DNA from: JBCBTJ01 sp964597685 | Lineage (GTDB): Bacteria > Pseudomonadota > Alphaproteobacteria > Caulobacterales > Hyphomonadaceae | Assembly: GCA_964597685.1 (NCBI GenBank) | Contig: CAZQZC010000129.1 | Coordinates: 1-7,965 of the forward strand | DNA length: 7,965 bases | Direction: 5' to 3' | In this document: positions 6,348-7,965 of the stretch, piece after piece | Numbering within the stretch: position 1 is the stretch's first letter | How the letters are laid out: every line of letters starts with the position of its first letter | Notes under the pieces: model-generated | Database searches by the model: none | What the model was told of the DNA's origin: nothing | The model's input: the letters and a program-made list of their open reading frames with translations, nothing else | Made by a program: the position numbers and the translations under genes

Positions 6348-7328
6348 ATGAAGGACACGTCCGAGCCTCCGGAACAGCCCCTGAAGCAGCGCTTGGAGCG
6401 TCGCGTCGACCGGGTTCGGGACATCGCCTCGACGCCGGCCGCAAAGCGGTGGGGAGCGGTTCTAAAGTATGCGCTTTTGGCGGGCATCTGCGCGCTGATC
6501 GCGATGCAGATCCTTCGCATTGGCTGGACGGAGGTCCTGTCCAATCTGCCTGTCTCGCCATGGTTCTATGTTTTCTTCGTCGCGCAATTCGCGGCTTTAC
6601 CGCTGCAGGAGACGGTCCTTTACGGGTGGTTATGGCGCCGGAACTTGTGGCCCCAACATTTGGTCTTCTGGCGAAAGCGCGTTCTCAACATGACGGTCGC
6701 GGATGCGTCCGGCGAGGCCTATCTGGGGCTCTGGGCGTCGCGTCGCCTGGGCATGCCCCTGGCTGAGGCCGCGAAGACCGTAAAAGATGTCACGGTCACC
6801 TTTGCAGCGGCGGGCTTCGTCTTGAACGCCGTGTTGATCGGCGGGCTTTGGGCCGCCGGCGCCTTCGAACGTGCGGGCGTCGACACTGCCATTGTCGCTC
6901 CAATCGCAACGGCGTCTGCGATCGGCCTGGCGATTGTGATCGTCGCCTTGCCGGTCTATCGCCGCATCTTCCATGCGCCCGGGCCCGTCCTGCTCGGCTT
7001 GGGTGTCATGCACGTCGTTCGCATGCTCGTGGTCGGCGGCTTCATTTGCGCCCAATGGGCCGCAGCGATCCCCAGCGGCGGCGTTGAAGCTTGGCTTGTC
7101 TTCTTCGCGCTGTACTTCGCCCTCCAGCGAATTCCCCTGATACCAGGCAAGCAGGCGCTGTTCGTCGGCGCGGGTCTGTTTTTGGCCGATGCAATCGACG
7201 CGGCTCCGGAGGCGGTGGCGGGGATGCTGATCGCTTGGGCTGCGCTGCCGCAGATCGCGAATGCGGCGCTCTATCTGGTCAGCATGCGTCTCGACGCCGC
7301 CCAACCCAAAGCGGATGCGGCCAGTTGA
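6348..7328 (+). CDS. Polytopic membrane protein, possibly PF03706-like (flippase/LPG-synthase membrane fold)
   Basis: A 326-residue inner-membrane protein whose function I cannot name. After a charged cytoplasmic-looking head (1-35), hydrophobic segments occur at about 36-56, 70-92, 150-170, 180-204, 213-238, 247-265 and 289-312, with a shorter one near 270-285. Two stretches recall the lysylphosphatidylglycerol synthase membrane domain/flippase family: VADASGEAYLGLWASRRLG (117-135), placed like that family's GE-R loop followed by a lrr-g-s motif, and RIPLIPGKQALFVGAGL (261-277), like its P-x-x-P-G block near the C-terminus. The similarity is from memory and weak. No aminoacyltransferase domain is attached. 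ATG 6348 is preceded only by a poor GAAAGCG. It is divergent from the ATP-grasp gene across 166 bases, so the two may form one envelope-related module. It is followed by the dnaK promoter region. Confidence 0.8.
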   Translation: MKDTSEPPEQPLKQRLERRVDRVRDIASTPAAKRWGAVLKYALLAGICALIAMQILRIGWTEVLSNLPVSPWFYVFFVAQFAALPLQETVLYGWLWRRNLWPQHLVFWRKRVLNMTVADASGEAYLGLWASRRLGMPLAEAAKTVKDVTVTFAAAGFVLNAVLIGGLWAAGAFERAGVDTAIVAPIATASAIGLAIVIVALPVYRRIFHAPGPVLLGLGVMHVVRMLVVGGFICAQWAAAIPSGGVEAWLVFFALYFALQRIPLIPGKQALFVGAGLFLADAIDAAPEAVAGMLIAWAALPQIANAALYLVSMRLDAAQPKADAAS

Positions 7329-7337
7329 TCCAGTGTA

Positions 7338-7432
7338 GGAAACGCAGATGTGAGAGACGGTCCGCAGCCAGGGGTTTCGCCCGCCGGCGTCTTCCGTTAC
7401 ACGCCGCGCCTGGGAAACGCAGGGAAACCGAG
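7338..7432 (+). repeat. Short direct repeats GGAAACGCAG upstream of dnaK
   Basis: GGAAACGCAG occurs at 7338-7347 and again at 7413-7422, immediately followed by a near copy GGAAACCGAG at 7423-7432. Between them lies a 6-bp inverted repeat CGGCGT/ACGCCG (7385-7390, 7401-7406) with a 10-base spacer. No T-run follows that hairpin, so it is not a classic terminator of the membrane-protein gene. The tandem copies end ten bases before the dnaK -35 element, where an activator or repressor could bind; this is speculative. Confidence 0.4.
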
Positions 7433-7442
7433 CTCACATAGC

Positions 7443-7470
7443 CTTGAGCCTGGCGAAAGCCTTCCCATAT
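7443..7470 (+). promoter_or_regulatory. RpoH (sigma-32) type heat-shock promoter of dnaK
   Basis: CTTGAG (7443-7448) and CCCATAT (7464-7470) are separated by 15 bases, a very good fit to the sigma-32 consensus (CTTGAA, then CCCCATNT, 13-15 base spacing known from E. coli and close to the alphaproteobacterial form). Transcription should begin near 7477, giving a dnaK leader of about 115 bases. The promoter shows that dnaK is heat-inducible independently of the hrcA-grpE operon. Confidence 0.85.
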
Positions 7471-7576
7471 CGCACACGGACCGGTGATCGGGCGGAGCTC
7501 GAACCGGCGCATTTCCAAGGAGCCGTCGTTCGTCGGCGCTGTCACAGGCCGAAGAAAACGCGCGGCGGCGGCCGCT

Positions 7577-7583
7577 AAGGAGG
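7577..7583 (+). promoter_or_regulatory. Strong dnaK ribosome binding site
   Basis: AAGGAGG lies eight bases before the ATG at 7592, with an A/T-rich spacer. This fixes the dnaK start. A GC-rich run containing the palindrome GCGGCCGC lies directly upstream (about 7568-7575) and could form a small hairpin that leaves the site open. I see no sequence in the leader complementary to AAGGAGG, so no obvious RNA thermometer. Confidence 0.8.
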
Positions 7584-7591
7584 ATTATTTT

Positions 7592-7965
7592 ATGGCCAAG
7601 ATCATCGGCATCGACCTCGGTACGACCAATTCTTGCGTCGCCGTTATGGACGGCAAGGACGCCAAAGTCATCGAAAACGCCGAGGGCGCCCGTACGACCC
7701 CTTCCGTCGTCGCCTTTGCGGAAAACGGCGAGCGCCTCATTGGCATGCCCGCCCGCCGCCAAGCAGTGACCAATCCGGATTACACATTCTACGCCATCAA
7801 GCGCCTGATCGGGCGGACCTATGACGACCCCACGGCGCAGAAGGACAAGGAGCTGTCTCCCTTTGAAATCGTGAAGGGGCCCAATGGCGACGCCTGGGTC
7901 AAAGGACGCGACAAGAATTACGCGCCGCAGGAGGTCTCTGCCTTCATCCTGCAAAAGATGAAGGA
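7592..7965 (+). CDS. dnaK: Chaperone protein DnaK (Hsp70), 5' part
   Basis: The first 124 codons of Hsp70, running off the window end with no interruption. DnaK is the ATP-dependent cytoplasmic chaperone that binds unfolded segments together with DnaJ and GrpE. The fragment is the start of the nucleotide-binding domain: phosphate-1 loop IGIDLGTTNS (5-14), the ENAEGARTTPSVVAF segment (28-42), and YAIKRLIGR (67-75) with K70, equivalent to the ATPase lysine of E. coli DnaK. The ATG at 7592 is fixed by the strong AAGGAGG and the family N-terminus MAKIIGIDLGTT. An RpoH promoter lies about 120 bases upstream. dnaJ, if it follows, is outside the window. Confidence 0.98.
   Translation, partial: MAKIIGIDLGTTNSCVAVMDGKDAKVIENAEGARTTPSVVAFAENGERLIGMPARRQAVTNPDYTFYAIKRLIGRTYDDPTAQKDKELSPFEIVKGPNGDAWVKGRDKNYAPQEVSAFILQKMK

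Noticed and set aside
6630..7304. A 224-codon minus-strand open frame opposite the membrane-protein gene
   Set aside because: Its product is rich in Arg, Gln and Asp with no domain, while the plus strand encodes well-formed membrane segments. It is a codon-bias shadow.
7385..7406. Possible terminator hairpin CGGCGT/ACGCCG after the membrane-protein gene
   Set aside because: The stem is only 6 bp with a 10-base loop and no T-run follows.
7477..7591. RNA thermometer in the dnaK leader
   Set aside because: I found no leader segment complementary to the AAGGAGG site; the site appears open and the RpoH promoter already explains heat control.
7397..7954. A 185-codon minus-strand open frame across the dnaK promoter and start
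   Set aside because: It runs opposite unmistakable DnaK sequence and through a strong RpoH promoter; no domain is visible.

Overview
The window reads as a moderately GC-rich alphaproteobacterial chromosome. The best evidence is gene order: hemW, rdgB and rph on the minus strand sit back to back with hrcA and grpE on the plus strand, a neighbourhood known from many Alphaproteobacteria. The HrcA, GrpE and DnaK sequences also look alphaproteobacterial. I lean towards the Caulobacterales/Hyphomonadales side, but the sequence alone does not settle the order.

Layout. 1-1772 (minus): hemW and rdgB, overlapping by 4 bases (GTGA). 1773-1887: a divergent control region with three copies of TTACCG, two of them in a 7+7 inverted repeat. 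1888-2664 (plus): a DUF2975 membrane protein and a 77-residue XRE/Cro-type regulator, which look like one operon. 2677-3402 (minus): rph. 3403-3512: a divergent gap with a small inverted repeat and no CIRCE. 3513-5200 (plus): hrcA-grpE. 5189-6181 (minus): a TupA-like ATP-grasp gene whose stop overlaps the end of grpE. 6182-6347: a divergent gap in which the ATP-grasp ribosome binding site lies in the loop of a predicted 7-bp hairpin. 6348-7328 (plus): a polytopic membrane protein that somewhat resembles the PF03706 flippase/LPG-synthase membrane family. 7329-7591: the dnaK upstream region with a very good RpoH-type heat-shock promoter. 7592-7965 (plus): the first 124 codons of dnaK, cut by the window end.

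How it fits together. Housekeeping functions dominate: nucleotide-pool cleaning (RdgB), tRNA 3'-end maturation (RNase PH), a radical-SAM haem-related protein (HemW), and the DnaK chaperone system with its nucleotide exchange factor GrpE and the HrcA repressor. Two accessory modules are wedged into this backbone: the DUF2975/XRE pair splits rph from rdgB-hemW, and the ATP-grasp plus membrane-protein pair lies between grpE and dnaK. The least explained material is in these two modules and their control regions. I found no mobile element, CRISPR array, tRNA or rRNA, and no complete new defence or biosynthetic system.
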